Shown piece after piece: positions 9,444 through 18,675 of a stretch of 48,275 nt of DNA. The DNA comes from an uncultured Oscillospiraceae bacterium (GTDB lineage Bacteria > Bacillota > Clostridia > Oscillospirales > Oscillospiraceae). Position 1 is the first letter of the stretch. Every line of letters starts with the position of its first letter. Position numbers and translations under genes: made by a program. Location of the stretch: NCBI GenBank assembly GCA_947629955.1, contig CANRFT010000014.1:1-48275 (forward strand), written 5' to 3'. The notes beneath the pieces are model-generated. The model worked only from the letters and a program-made list of their open reading frames with translations. It ran no database searches and had not been told where the DNA came from.

Positions 9444-9472
9444 TTGACATCTCACGTAAAAAAGAGTAGTAT
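9444..9472 (+). promoter_or_regulatory. Sigma-A-like promoter for the hemolysin III gene
   Basis: Consensus TTGACA (9444-9449) and TAGTAT (9467-9472) with 17-bp spacing, 48 bp upstream of the ATG. Confidence 0.7.
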
Positions 9473-9519
9473 CGTGATAAGGGAAATATACCCCGTGATT
9501 TTGAAAAGAGGCGGCTGCT

Positions 9520-10248
9520 ATGGAACAGGCCATTGAGCTGAGCGGGTATCGGGATGTGCCGAGGCACAGGTCCCGGCCCATCGAGAAGGGCAGGGACCCC
9601 TACGACGGTCTGCGGCCCTGGTCGGCCATCACCCACGGGATCGGCGCGGCGCTGGCCCTTGTGGGGACGGCGGTCCTGATCGTCAAAACGGCCCTGGCCG
9701 GCGGCGGTCCCTGGAAGATCGTGTCCTTTGCCATCTACGGGGCCTCCATGATCTGCCTGTATCTGGCCTCCACCCTGTACCACTGTGTGAACACCTCGGT
9801 GAAGGGCAGGGTGGCCCTGCGGAAGTTCGACCACGCCTCCATCTACTTCCTCATCGCCGGGACCTATACCCCGGTGTGCCTCACCGCGCTGCGGGGGCCC
9901 TGGGGCTGGTCCATCTTCGGGGTGGTGTGGGGGCTGACCATCGCCGGGCTGGTCATGACCTTCGCCTGGATCGACTGCCCCCGGCAGCTCACCGCCGGAA
10001 TCTACCTGGCCATGGGCTGGCTGTCCGCCATCGCCATCTGGCCTCTGTGGAAGGCCATGGGCTGGAGGGGGATGTTCTGGCTGGCCCTGGGCGGGGTACT
10101 CTACACTGTGGGCGGGGTGTCCTACGCCCTGAAGTGGCCGGGCCGGGATAACCCCCGCTTCGGCTGCCACGAGATCTTCCACGTGTTCATCGTGCTGGGC
10201 TCCATCGCCCATTTCATGCTGGTCTACAGGGTGCTCCTTCCCCTGTAG
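9520..10248 (+). CDS. Hemolysin III / YqfA-type membrane protein (PAQR-like)
   Basis: 242 residues with seven predicted membrane helices. Family landmarks are SAITHGIGAALALVG, STLYHCVNTS, RKFDHASIYFLIAGTYTPVC and the C-terminal HEIFHVFIVLGSIAHF; the conserved Asp/His residues (DH near 109, HxxxH near the end) form the presumed zinc site of the PAQR/hemolysin III superfamily. Bacterial members are linked to membrane lipid and energy homeostasis; true haemolytic activity is doubtful. The gene has its own promoter, an AGGCGG-type ribosome site and a strong terminator. Confidence 0.88.
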   Translation: MEQAIELSGYRDVPRHRSRPIEKGRDPYDGLRPWSAITHGIGAALALVGTAVLIVKTALAGGGPWKIVSFAIYGASMICLYLASTLYHCVNTSVKGRVALRKFDHASIYFLIAGTYTPVCLTALRGPWGWSIFGVVWGLTIAGLVMTFAWIDCPRQLTAGIYLAMGWLSAIAIWPLWKAMGWRGMFWLALGGVLYTVGGVSYALKWPGRDNPRFGCHEIFHVFIVLGSIAHFMLVYRVLLPL

Positions 10249-10264
10249 GACGATACCTCTGAAA

Positions 10265-10305
10265 GGCGGGGCCCCGGTCTTCCGAATGGAGGCCGGGGCC
10301 CCGCC
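10265..10305 (+). terminator. Strong GC-rich terminator hairpin
   Basis: Arms GGCGGGGCCCCGG and its complement, 17 bp after the hemolysin III gene stop. The plus-strand run after it is not T-rich, so termination is by hairpin strength or Rho-assisted. Confidence 0.6.
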
Positions 10306-10439
10306 GCGCTGTAAAAAATTGCCCAAACAGGCAAATTGCCCCCGAAAACCGTTGCGGCGGCGGGCGATGTGTGCTAAAATCAGGCTATACGACAAAACGT
10401 CCGGGCCGCCTGGGCCGGACGGGAACGGAGGAAGGACCT

Positions 10440-12110
10440 ATGAGCGAGACCACGGCCAGCCGCACCATCCGGGTCATCGGGCACCGCAACCCGGACACCG
10501 ACTCTGTCTGCGCGGCCATTGCGTACAGCCGCCTGAAGGAGCAGATCGACCCCGAGCACACCTATCTGCCCTGCCGGGCGGGGATGCTGAACCGGGAGAC
10601 GGAGTTCGCCCTGAACTACTTCCAGGTCCCCGCGCCTCAGCTGTGTACCGACGTCAGCCCCCAGGTCCGGGACGTGGACTTCCGCCGGCGGCCGGGCGTG
10701 GACGGGGAGCTGAGCCTGCGCCGGGCCTGGATGACCATGCGGGACGAGCAGTTGGACACCCTGTGCGTGGTGGAGGGGAACGGCCTGAAGGGGATCATCA
10801 CGGTGAAGGACATCGCCACCGCCAACATGGACGTGATGGACACCGGCGTCCTGGCCGAGTCCCGGACCAGCTATAAAAACGTGGCGGAGACCCTGAACGC
10901 CGAGGTCCTGGTGGGCGACATCGAGGGCAGGGCGGTGGAGGGCCGGGTGATCATCGGGGCCAGCAGCCCCGAGCAGATGGAGCGGTTCATCTCCAAGGGG
11001 GACATCGTGATTCTGGGGAACCGGGCGGAGGGGCAGCTCACCGCCATTGAGATGGACGCGGCCTGCATCATCATCTGCGCGGGTTCCAAGGTCTCCAGGG
11101 CCATCTGTATGCTGGCGGAGGAGAAGGGCTGCATCCTGATGCGCACCGGCTACGACGCCTATGTGGCCGGGCAGATGATCCCTCAGGCGGCCCCCATCCG
11201 GCACTTTATGGTGTCCGAGGGCCTGCTCACCTTCACGCCGGACAGTTCGGTGGAGGACGTGTCCAAAGTGATGGCCACCGTCCGGCACCGCTATTTTCCC
11301 ATCCTGGACCGGGACGGGGCGTACTTAGGGGTGATCTCCCGCCGGAACCTGCTGAACCTGCACAAAAAGCAGCTGATCCTGGTGGACCACAATGAGAGAT
11401 CCCAGGCGGCCGAAGGGCTGGACGAGGCCGAGGTGCTGGAGATCATCGACCACCACCGCATCAACACCCTGGAGACCGACGGGCCCGTCTACTTCCGCAA
11501 CGTGCCCGTGGGCTGCACCTGTACCATCGTCTATCAGATGTATCAGGAGAACGGCGCGGTCATCGACCGGGCCGCCGCCGGGGTGATGCTCTCGGCCATC
11601 CTGTCCGACACCCTCATGTTCCGCAGCCCAACCTGCACCCCCGTGGACGAGGCGGCGGCCAGGGCCCTGGCGAAGATCGCCGGGGTGGACCTGGAGCGGT
11701 ACGCCGACGCCATGTTCGAGGCGGGAGGCGACGTCACCGGCAAGACCGCCGAGGAGATCTTCAACGGGGATTTCAAGGTGTTCAGCAGCGGCGATATCCG
11801 CCTGGGCGTGGGTCAGGGCAGCTATATGTCCGAGAAGAACCGGAAGGCCAGCGAGGAACTGGTGCGGCCCTATCTGGAGGTGGCCCTGGGCAAGCGGAGG
11901 CTGGATTACGTGTTCTATATGTTCACCGACGTGCGCGCCTCCGCCACCGAGCTGGTCGGAGCGGGGGAGGGGGCCGACGAGGTGATGCGCCGGGCCTTTG
12001 ATACGGAGCTGCGGGACGGCGTGGCCGTTCTGCCCGGGGTGGTCAGCCGGAAAAAGCAGATGATCCCTGCCCTGATGAAGGCCATCAAGCAGCTGGCCGA
12101 CGAGCGGTGA
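10440..12110 (+). CDS. Manganese-dependent inorganic diphosphatase with CBS and DRTGG domains
   Basis: 556 residues. The DHH-type phosphoesterase shows VIGHRNPDTDSVCAAIAY at the N terminus, then LILVDHNERSQA and EIIDHHRIN in the middle, providing the metal ligands. Two CBS domains are split around a DRTGG domain in the first half (DTLCVVEGNGLKGIITVKD; FPILDRDGAYLGVISRRNL), the architecture of regulated clostridial family II pyrophosphatases, in which CBS/DRTGG units bind adenine nucleotides and control activity. The C-terminal DHHA2 domain ends with PGVVSRKKQMIP. It hydrolyses pyrophosphate to phosphate in the cytosol. The ATG at 10440 follows GGAGGAAGG; upstream in-frame codons lack a ribosome site. 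Confidence 0.9.
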   Translation: MSETTASRTIRVIGHRNPDTDSVCAAIAYSRLKEQIDPEHTYLPCRAGMLNRETEFALNYFQVPAPQLCTDVSPQVRDVDFRRRPGVDGELSLRRAWMTMRDEQLDTLCVVEGNGLKGIITVKDIATANMDVMDTGVLAESRTSYKNVAETLNAEVLVGDIEGRAVEGRVIIGASSPEQMERFISKGDIVILGNRAEGQLTAIEMDAACIIICAGSKVSRAICMLAEEKGCILMRTGYDAYVAGQMIPQAAPIRHFMVSEGLLTFTPDSSVEDVSKVMATVRHRYFPILDRDGAYLGVISRRNLLNLHKKQLILVDHNERSQAAEGLDEAEVLEIIDHHRINTLETDGPVYFRNVPVGCTCTIVYQMYQENGAVIDRAAAGVMLSAILSDTLMFRSPTCTPVDEAAARALAKIAGVDLERYADAMFEAGGDVTGKTAEEIFNGDFKVFSSGDIRLGVGQGSYMSEKNRKASEELVRPYLEVALGKRRLDYVFYMFTDVRASATELVGAGEGADEVMRRAFDTELRDGVAVLPGVVSRKKQMIPALMKAIKQLADER

Positions 12111-12171
12111 GCCCGCGGAGCAGGGCGCGCCGGTGAAGGCCCCTGGGGACCGCATTTTCACAGATGCAATA

Positions 12172-12212
12172 AACACCCGCGGCGCGCGCCTTTCACGCCG
12201 CGGGTGTTTTAT
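12172..12212 (+). terminator. Rho-independent terminator
   Basis: Arms AACACCCGCGGCG and complement, then TTTTATT, 60 bp downstream of the diphosphatase gene. Confidence 0.85.
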
Positions 12213-12268
12213 TGCCGGCATGGGCGCGGCGGCAGGATCTTGTGTTCTTTTTACAAATTCTTCATTTT

Positions 12269-12297
12269 TTGTATTGTATAAATCCGACAGTTATGAT
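12269..12297 (+). promoter_or_regulatory. Sigma-A-like promoter for the MFS gene
   Basis: TTGTAT (12269-12274) and TATGAT (12292-12297) are 17 bp apart in an AT-rich stretch just upstream of the transporter. Confidence 0.6.
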
Positions 12298-12337
12298 AAA
12301 ATGAATACAGACTGTAATTCAGAGAGGAGAGATCCCC

Positions 12338-13780
12338 ATGGAAAAGCCCGCCGGTCCGGCCCGAACCCTGAAGCTCAACTACAAGCGTACCTTCCTCATC
12401 GGCTTCGCCTTTTTCGGGATACTGCTACTGTGGCAGGTGTACGACGCCTGGTGTCCCACCTTCCTGACGGATATCTTTGCCCGGCGTATGTATTCACTGT
12501 CCTCGGCGGAGCTGAAGGGCGCCGACCCGGACAAGCTGCTGAACGTCCAGTGGATCGTGGGCATCATCATGGCCTGCGACAATCTGGCGGCGCTGATTCT
12601 GCTGCCCCTGTTCGGCTCCCTGTCGGACAGGACCCGCACCCCCATCGGCAAGCGTATGCCCTACATCCTGGTGGGCACCTTCGTGGCCGCCGTGGCGTTT
12701 CCGTTCATCCCGCTGTTCTTCCACTACAACAACATCATCGGCATGGTGGCCATGATGGCGATCGTGCTCATCTTTATGATGATGTACCGCAACCCCGCCG
12801 TGGCCCTGATGCCGGACATCACGCCCAAGCCCCTGCGGGCCAAGGCCAACGGGGTCATCAACATCATGGGCTACCTGGGCGGCGCCTTCGGGACGGTGCT
12901 GGGCATCTTCCTGGTGCTCAGCAGCTACATCAACGCCCCTGACAACGCCCGGAACCTGTGGACCATCGAGCTGCCCTTCCTGATCGCCAGTGTGCTCATG
13001 GTGATCTCCGCCCTGGTGCTGTACTTCACTGTAAAGGAAAACGCCATCGCGGAGGAGATGAAGGACGATATGGCCTTGGGCGAGGCCCTCGCCGCGGTGG
13101 AGTCCCCCGTGGACGACGGGCCCATGAGCCCCGCCAACCGGCGGATGCTCCTGGCCATCCTGGGCGCGGAGTTCCTGTGGTTCATGTCCGACAACGCCAT
13201 CGGCACCTATATCGGCAACTATGTCATCTACTACCTGAACTCCGCCTCCAGCGCCACCAGTACGCTGACCATCGTGGGCGGGGCGGCGTCGGTGGTCGGC
13301 TTCGCCACGGCGGGGCGCATCGCGGACAAGATCGGCCGGAAGTGGACCATCTCCGCCGGCCTGGCCTGTACCCTGGCGGGGCTGGCGCTCATGTGCTTTG
13401 TGGCCCCCACCGGCCAGGTCTCCGGCGCCAACGGAGAGCACGCCTTCCCGGCGCTGCTGTTCCTGGTGTGGGCGGTCAAGGGCTTTGGCATGGCCCTGGT
13501 ACATAACTGCTCCTTCCCCATGGTGGTGGAGCTGTGCTCCTCGGCGAACATCGGCCGCTTCACGGGCTACTACTACGCGGCCAGCATGTCCGCCCAGACC
13601 ATCACCCCGGTGCTGCTGGGGCTGGTGCTCAACGCAACCCTGGCCTGGCGCGCGCTGCCGATCTACGCGGTGATCCTCACCACGGCCAGCTTCTGCGTCT
13701 TCACCGCCCTGGTGAAGAACATCAAGGCCGGGGAGGTGGCCAACGCCCACGGGCTGGAGGCCCTCGGCGGCGACGACTGA
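12338..13780 (+). CDS. MFS transporter, SLC45/GPH-like sugar carrier family
   Basis: 480 residues, twelve predicted membrane helices. The opening WQVYDAWCPTFLTDIF, the loop GSLSDRTRTPIGKRMPYILVG, the segment RNPAVALMPDITPKPLRAKA and the second-half GRIADKIGRKWTI match SLC45/GPH-type secondary carriers. Relatives import disaccharides or other glycosides with H+ or Na+, but the substrate is not predictable here. A long cytosolic loop lies between helices 6 and 7. The ATG has a GAGAGGAGAG site. The gene stands alone between a promoter and a strong terminator. Confidence 0.82.
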   Translation: MEKPAGPARTLKLNYKRTFLIGFAFFGILLLWQVYDAWCPTFLTDIFARRMYSLSSAELKGADPDKLLNVQWIVGIIMACDNLAALILLPLFGSLSDRTRTPIGKRMPYILVGTFVAAVAFPFIPLFFHYNNIIGMVAMMAIVLIFMMMYRNPAVALMPDITPKPLRAKANGVINIMGYLGGAFGTVLGIFLVLSSYINAPDNARNLWTIELPFLIASVLMVISALVLYFTVKENAIAEEMKDDMALGEALAAVESPVDDGPMSPANRRMLLAILGAEFLWFMSDNAIGTYIGNYVIYYLNSASSATSTLTIVGGAASVVGFATAGRIADKIGRKWTISAGLACTLAGLALMCFVAPTGQVSGANGEHAFPALLFLVWAVKGFGMALVHNCSFPMVVELCSSANIGRFTGYYYAASMSAQTITPVLLGLVLNATLAWRALPIYAVILTTASFCVFTALVKNIKAGEVANAHGLEALGGDD

Positions 13781-13807
13781 TTTATCTGAGACCCGTTATC
13801 TGTGAAA

Positions 13808-13845
13808 GGGCGCCCGCGGGACGTAAGTCCCGCGGGCGCCCTTTT
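13808..13845. terminator. Bidirectional terminator between convergent genes
   Basis: A 15-bp perfect stem (GGGCGCCCGCGGGAC and complement, GTAA loop) with TTTT on the plus side and AAAG-derived T residues (CTTTC) on the minus side, placed between the MFS gene and the convergent sensor kinase gene. Confidence 0.8.
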
Positions 13846-13874
13846 GTGCTCTGTCACCGCGGCCGGGCACGGCC

Positions 13875-16800
13875 TCAGCCCTTCTCGCTGAACAGGTCCC
13901 GCAGCAGGGCCATCATCTTGTCCAGGTCGATGGGCTTGGGCAGATGCCCGTTCATGCCCGCCTCCATGGCCCGCTCCTTGTCCTCCTCAAAGGCGTTGGC
14001 GGTCATGGCGACGATGGGCAGGCCGGCCAGCGCCGGGTCCTCCATGGCCCGGATGGCCCGGGTGGCGGCGTAGCCGTCCATGATGGGCATCTGGATGTCC
14101 ATCAGGACGAGGTCGTAGTGCCCCGGCCCGGACTGTGCCACCATATCGCGGGCCTGCTGCCCGTTTTCGGCGCACTCGATCAGGAAGCCGGCCTCCTGCA
14201 GCAGCTCGGCGGCGATCTCCCGGTTGAGCTCGTTGTCCTCCACCAGGAGGATGCGCCTGCCCTTGAAATTCTCCTCCTTCGGGATGGCGGCGGGCTCCGC
14301 CGCGGAGAGCGCCTCCGGGGACTGGCCCAGGCTGCGCTCCAGGGCGCGGTGGAGGTCGGAGGCGAACAGGGGCTTGCTGATGAAGCCGGTGACCCCGGCC
14401 CGGCGGGCCTCCTGCTCGATGTCGGACCAGTCATAGGCGGACATGAGGATGATAGGGGAGTCGTGGCCCACGATCCTGCGGATCTCCCGGACGGTCTCGA
14501 TGCCGCTGAGCTCTGGCATGGACCAGTCCACGATATAGACCTCGAAGGGGTCGGCCATCTCCACGGCCTCCGTGGTGCGGGCCACGGCCTCCCGGCCGGA
14601 CAGGGCCCACTCCGCCCGCATCCCGATCTTCCGGAGCATTTTGGACACGCTCTGGCAGCAGATCATATCGTCGTCCACCACCAGCCCCCGGAAGCCCTTC
14701 AGCTCGGCGATGGGGTCCATCTCGTGGTGATCGGCGGAGAAGCGCAGCTCCAGCGTCACGGTAAAGGTGGTGCCCTTTCCCTGTTCGCTCTCCACGGTGA
14801 TGGTGCCGCCCATCATATCCACGATGTTCTTGGTGATGGCCATCCCCAGGCCGGTGCCCTGGATGCCGCTGACGGTGGAGGTCTGCTCCCGTGTGAAGGG
14901 GTCGAACACGGTCTTGGCGAACTCAGGGCTCATGCCGATGCCGGTGTCGCTGACCCGGAACTCATAGACGCCCCGCTTGGAGGTCCTGGAGGGCCTTTGG
15001 GTGATCCGGACGGCCACCGTGCCCCCGGTGGGGGTGAACTTGATGGCGTTGGAGGTCAGGTTCAGCAGGATCTGATTGAGGCGCAGCTTGTCGCAGTAGA
15101 TCTCCTCATCGGACACGTCCACGGTGTCGATGAACAGCTCCATGTGCTTGGCGTGGATGTCGGACTGGATGATGTTCCGCAGCTCCTGGAGGATGTCGGC
15201 CAGGTTCTCCGGCCGCTCGTTGATGGTGACCTTGCCCGACTCGATGCGGCTCATGTCCAGCACATCGTTGATGAGGGACAGCAGGTGGTTGGACGCCTGG
15301 GCGATCTTGGCCAGGTAGTCCTGGGTCCGCTCCCGGTTGTCCAGGTGGGTGGTGGCCAGGGCGGTGTAGCCGATGATGGCGTTCATGGGGGTGCGGATGT
15401 CGTGGGACATGTTGTTGAGGAAGGCGGTCTTGGCCCGGTTGGCGGCGTCCGCCGCCTGGAGGGCCCGGGACAGCTCCTCCGTTTTCTCCTCCAGTTCGCC
15501 GGTGGCCTGGGCGATCTTTTTCGTCAGCTGCCGCTGGTTCCAGGTCCGCACCGCCAGCATGGCCAGGGCGAAGAGCAGCAGCAGCACGAAGAACACCGCC
15601 ACCACGCTGTAGATGGGGTTCTTGTACAGAAAGGCCACCAGGCTGACGCTCTCCGCCCGGACGGCGTCCATCTCACGGGCCACGATGGCGTCCAGCTCGG
15701 TCTCAGCGAAGCTGTCCGCCCCCTTGTCCAGAAGGGAGAGCAGGTAGCGGCCGTTGGGGACGCCGCTGCCCACGGCATAGGCCATGGAGGTATCCCCGAA
15801 GACCACGGAGGTCAGCCGGTTGCGGTCGTCCTGCCGGACGTACTGCTCGGCGGCGTAGGCGTAGAGGAAGGTGGCGTCGGCCTCGCCGTCCAGCACCGCC
15901 TGGACGCACTCCTCCGACGTCTTGCAGCGGACCAGCGCCTCCTCGGGGTAGCGGCTGGCGATGTAACCGTTGATGGCGTCGGCCCGCTCCATGGCCGCCA
16001 CCCGCTCCACCTCGCCGGTGAAGCCGTCCAGGGTCACCCGGGCGAAGGTGGTGTGGAAATAGGGCACCGTGATCTTATAGCCCTCCTCCTCGGCCATGTA
16101 GTAGTCGCCGGCGAAATCCAGCACCACGTCGGCCGCCCCCTCCGCGCGCAGGGCGTAGTACTCGTCCCGGTCCTTCACCGGGACATATTCATAGGTCAGA
16201 CCCAGTTCCCGGGCCAGCCGGTCAAAAATGGCGGGGAGGATGCCCCGGGCCTGGCCGTCCTCAAAGTAGCAGTAGGGGGCCCGGTCCGGGTTGATGAGCA
16301 GCCGCAGGGGCTCGCCGGAGGCCCGGCGCTCCTCCAGGAAGGCCCGCTCCCCGGCGTTCATGATGATGGAACCGCTCTGGTCGGTGGCGTAATACTTCTC
16401 GTGGAGGGCATCCCGCCAGTTGGGGTCGTGGAGGTCCATCTCGTTGATGGCCTCGTCGATCCGGGCCATCAGGTCGGTCCGGTCCTTCCGGGTGCAGATG
16501 TAGAAGGGGCTGGAGTCAAAGGAGTCGAACAGCCACTCGTTCTCCAGCAGCCGCAGGCTGCCGGTGACGGCGGCGTCCACCGCTCCGCTCTGGAGGGCGG
16601 CGGTGAGCTCGTCCTGACCGGCGAAATACACGGGGTGGTATGTAAAGCCGTGCTGCAGGGCGAAGCGCTCAAAATTGGCGTTCTTGGAGTTGCCGTCCAG
16701 CATCCCCACGGAGATGCCGTCGTAGGTGGAGTAGTCCCCCTCCACGATCTCCTGGTTGCCCGCCTTCACGGTGAAGATAGTGGAGTTGACGCCGATGTCC

Positions 16801-17147
16801 TGGGCGGAGAAGAGGAACTCCTCCTCCCGCTCCGGGGTCTTGGAGACGGAGGTGACCACATCCACCTCGCCGCTTCGCAGCATGTCCAGGGCGTCGGCGT
16901 AGGACCCTTCGTACCCCACGTACTCGTAGGACCATCCGCCGTGGATGGCCAGCCGCTGGAGGAACTCGTAGCCGTAGCCGCTGCGGCGGCCGTCCTCCTC
17001 GATGATGTGGTAGCCGGAGAAGGCGAAAAAGCCCACCCGGAGGACGTCCGTCTGTTCCGCCGCGGGCTGCGCGGCAAATGTGTTGAGGGGGGCTGCCGTC
17101 AGCAGCAGCGCGGCCAGCGCCAGGCACAGCAGGCGAGTCCTCTTCAT
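13875..17147 (-). CDS. Hybrid sensor histidine kinase with two periplasmic-binding-type sensor domains (BvgS-like)
   Basis: 1090 residues. A signal peptide (1-25) is followed by two family-3 solute-binding domains in tandem (about 30-255 and 270-495), one membrane helix (about 510-540), a short coiled coil, a HisKA domain with NMSHDIRTPMNAIIGY (phospho-His near 585), an ATPase domain (DTGIGM, GTGLGMAITKNIVDMMGG) and two receiver domains (phospho-Asp in IVDWSMPELSG and LMDIQMPIMDGYAATRAIR). No Hpt domain is present, so phosphate must pass to a separate protein. Such kinases sense small molecules such as amino acids outside the cell. No response-regulator gene with a DNA-binding domain adjoins it; the output partner is elsewhere or the signal ends in the receivers. 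Confidence 0.9.
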   Translation of the reverse strand: MKRTRLLCLALAALLLTAAPLNTFAAQPAAEQTDVLRVGFFAFSGYHIIEEDGRRSGYGYEFLQRLAIHGGWSYEYVGYEGSYADALDMLRSGEVDVVTSVSKTPEREEEFLFSAQDIGVNSTIFTVKAGNQEIVEGDYSTYDGISVGMLDGNSKNANFERFALQHGFTYHPVYFAGQDELTAALQSGAVDAAVTGSLRLLENEWLFDSFDSSPFYICTRKDRTDLMARIDEAINEMDLHDPNWRDALHEKYYATDQSGSIIMNAGERAFLEERRASGEPLRLLINPDRAPYCYFEDGQARGILPAIFDRLARELGLTYEYVPVKDRDEYYALRAEGAADVVLDFAGDYYMAEEEGYKITVPYFHTTFARVTLDGFTGEVERVAAMERADAINGYIASRYPEEALVRCKTSEECVQAVLDGEADATFLYAYAAEQYVRQDDRNRLTSVVFGDTSMAYAVGSGVPNGRYLLSLLDKGADSFAETELDAIVAREMDAVRAESVSLVAFLYKNPIYSVVAVFFVLLLLFALAMLAVRTWNQRQLTKKIAQATGELEEKTEELSRALQAADAANRAKTAFLNNMSHDIRTPMNAIIGYTALATTHLDNRERTQDYLAKIAQASNHLLSLINDVLDMSRIESGKVTINERPENLADILQELRNIIQSDIHAKHMELFIDTVDVSDEEIYCDKLRLNQILLNLTSNAIKFTPTGGTVAVRITQRPSRTSKRGVYEFRVSDTGIGMSPEFAKTVFDPFTREQTSTVSGIQGTGLGMAITKNIVDMMGGTITVESEQGKGTTFTVTLELRFSADHHEMDPIAELKGFRGLVVDDDMICCQSVSKMLRKIGMRAEWALSGREAVARTTEAVEMADPFEVYIVDWSMPELSGIETVREIRRIVGHDSPIILMSAYDWSDIEQEARRAGVTGFISKPLFASDLHRALERSLGQSPEALSAAEPAAIPKEENFKGRRILLVEDNELNREIAAELLQEAGFLIECAENGQQARDMVAQSGPGHYDLVLMDIQMPIMDGYAATRAIRAMEDPALAGLPIVAMTANAFEEDKERAMEAGMNGHLPKPIDLDKMMALLRDLFSEKG

Positions 17148-17314
17148 AGAGCGTTTCCTCCTTACGTGGTCCGGTTCGGAAAAGGGATTTCATTGTACTT
17201 TACGGGGGCGGAATTGTCAAGGCCTCCGCGCGGCGCGGCACGGCAAAATGCCGGAACGGAGGGCAGCAGCGCGGGGCAGGGGGGAGCGCCGGCAGGCGGG
17301 ACCGTCCGGGCGGC

Positions 17315-17935
17315 TCAGGAGCCGGAGAGGGTGCCTTTGACGCCCAGCTCCTCCAACGCCCTTACCGCGTCCTGGAAGGAGGTAAAGACGATGCCGAGAA
17401 AGCCCAGCCGCCGCGCCGCCGCTACATTTTGCTCCGTATCGTCGATAAACACGCACTCTTCCGCTTTCAGAGAGAACCGCTCCAAAAAGCGCGTGTAAAA
17501 GGCGGGGTCGGGCTTGGTCATCCTCTCCCGGAAGGAGAGCAGGCCGCCCTCCATATAGGCCATGAAGGACAGGGAATCCCCGCACTCTTCATAAGCCTTC
17601 CTGGAATAATTGGACAGATAATAGGTCTTGTATCCCCAATCGTTCAACGTCCTGATCCACGGGGCGGCATAATCGCGCACAGTGAGCATACCGCTGATGT
17701 TCGCGTACGCTCTTCGCAGGGCGCTTTCCATCTCCGGGTCCAGGCGGATAAAGGCCGCTATGGCCTCCTCCTCAGTGATGTCGGCCCGCTCAAACTGTTC
17801 CCAGTAGGGACTGAGCACAGACGCCTTTATGATCCTCCTGATGGTCGGGGCGTCAAACCCTTTTTGCGCGAGAAATTCTTTGATCCTGAAATCAGCAAGC
17901 ACGTTTCCGATGTCGAATACGATGTTTCTGACCAT
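17315..17935 (-). CDS. HAD family hydrolase (HAD-IA type)
   Basis: 206 residues. HAD motifs are visible: motif I IVFDIGNVLADF (the nucleophile is Asp, with Gly-Asn where an acid/base Asp is often found, as in the YihX group), motif II YYLSNYS, the Lys of motif III in MTKPDPAFY, and motif IV VFIDDTEQNVAAA. It probably dephosphorylates a sugar phosphate or related small molecule. The ATG at 17935 has a GGAGGAC site; an upstream in-frame ATG does not. Promoter just upstream. It is the last chromosomal gene before the island. Confidence 0.85.
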   Translation of the reverse strand: MVRNIVFDIGNVLADFRIKEFLAQKGFDAPTIRRIIKASVLSPYWEQFERADITEEEAIAAFIRLDPEMESALRRAYANISGMLTVRDYAAPWIRTLNDWGYKTYYLSNYSRKAYEECGDSLSFMAYMEGGLLSFRERMTKPDPAFYTRFLERFSLKAEECVFIDDTEQNVAAARRLGFLGIVFTSFQDAVRALEELGVKGTLSGS

Positions 17936-17978
17936 TCGGCAGTCCTCCGATCCGCAAATTCTCTGTGAGATTGTGAGC

Positions 17979-18007
17979 ATTATAATATGAAAATGCGGCA
18001 AAGTAAA
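17979..18007 (-). promoter_or_regulatory. Sigma-A-like promoter for the HAD gene
   Basis: On the minus strand TTTACT (18002-18007) and consensus TATAAT (17979-17984) are 17 bp apart, 43 bp before the chosen start. Confidence 0.65.
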
Positions 18008-18175
18008 GTGGAATCAGCCCGTCAGAACGGCAAATCAGAGCGCTTCAAAAAGCCGCCCGCTTTTTCGTGTGTAATTCCGTGTGCAATTTTTTGATTTTTG
18101 ATGTGTACAGCCTGTGTAATCCGACAGTCAGATTGTAGACACCAAGACCGCCGGAGCGACTGCCGCTCTAAGGAA

Positions 18176-18213
18176 AAATCCGCAAGGCCCTGAAAACAGG
18201 GACTTGCGGATTT
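18176..18213 (-). terminator. Stranded terminator of the tRNA-Leu gene
   Basis: Arms AAATCCGCAAG and complement with an internal CCCTG/CAGGG stem; on the minus strand it continues TTTTTCC. In tRNA orientation it directly follows the 23-bp tRNA 3'-end copy at 18213-18235, which suggests it terminated the tRNA before the island separated them. Confidence 0.7.
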
Positions 18214-18235
18214 GGTGCGCGAGGCGGGAGTCGAA
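18213..18235 (-). repeat. attL: 23-bp copy of the tRNA-Leu 3' end
   Basis: The 23 bases beginning TGGTGCGCGAGGCGGGAGTC are identical to 41208-41230, the acceptor and T-arm end of tRNA-Leu(CAG). Identity stops at 18236. This is the expected left attachment-site duplicate of an element integrated into a tRNA gene. Confidence 0.8.
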
Positions 18236-18350
18236 TTGCGGACCGGTCAGGTTATCCAGTTTTATCCTGTTCTGAAAACCCTTGCGGTTCAAGGCTTTCC
18301 GGCGTTTGTTCCTGTTATTTCCTGTTGATTGAAACCCACCAGTAACGAAC

Positions 18351-18376
18351 CAATAAGGCTAAAAATAAGGCTAACT
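18351..18376 (+). repeat. Left copy of 26-bp island-end repeat (two ATAAGGCTAA units)
   Basis: The 26 bases here are identical to 41125-41150, where they overlap the integrase stop codon. Each copy contains two ATAAGGCTAA units. They lie just inside both island ends, as expected of arm-type integrase-binding sites. The adjacent 18255-18335 also contains repeated ATCCTGTT/TTCCTGTT words. Confidence 0.65.
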
Positions 18377-18675
18377 TTTTAAGGCTGCGCGGAGCATACC
18401 GAATGACTCATATTTTGCAGGGCAGGAAATCTAAGGCCTCCTGCCCTGCGTTGTCAAGCATGGAAATATTAATTCCCTTTTTCAATCGCTCGTGTCTTAT
18501 TTGGGTTGACTAGTGCAAATCACGCCAGGAGCAGGTCGGCGGCGGAGCCTTTTCCTTGTTCCCATGAGTATTGTTCATCCGCAACTGGTGGAGGGGGCCC
18601 TCCAACAACTGGATGGGGCATGTCCAAGACGAAACAGTAGTCACTTGTCGATAGTAGTGCCGGAAAATGAGCAGA
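18377..18675. other. Non-coding left island end
   Basis: About 300 bp without a convincing gene. It contains a strong hairpin at 18417-18449 (arms GCAGGGCAGGA and complement), possibly ending the leftward NYN transcript although no T-run follows. The rest has no recognisable feature. Confidence 0.5.

Noticed and set aside
13944-17498. Long plus-strand open frame opposite the sensor kinase
   Set aside because: His/Gly/Val-rich antisense shadow of a kinase with complete motifs.
18001-18175. AT-rich segment with repeated GTGTAAT/GTGTGCAAT words left of attL
   Set aside because: Could be part of an older element end, but no gene, hairpin or matching partner was found.
18513-18660. Open frame fragments at the left island end as possible transposase remnant
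   Set aside because: No recognisable transposase motif; evidence too weak to call.
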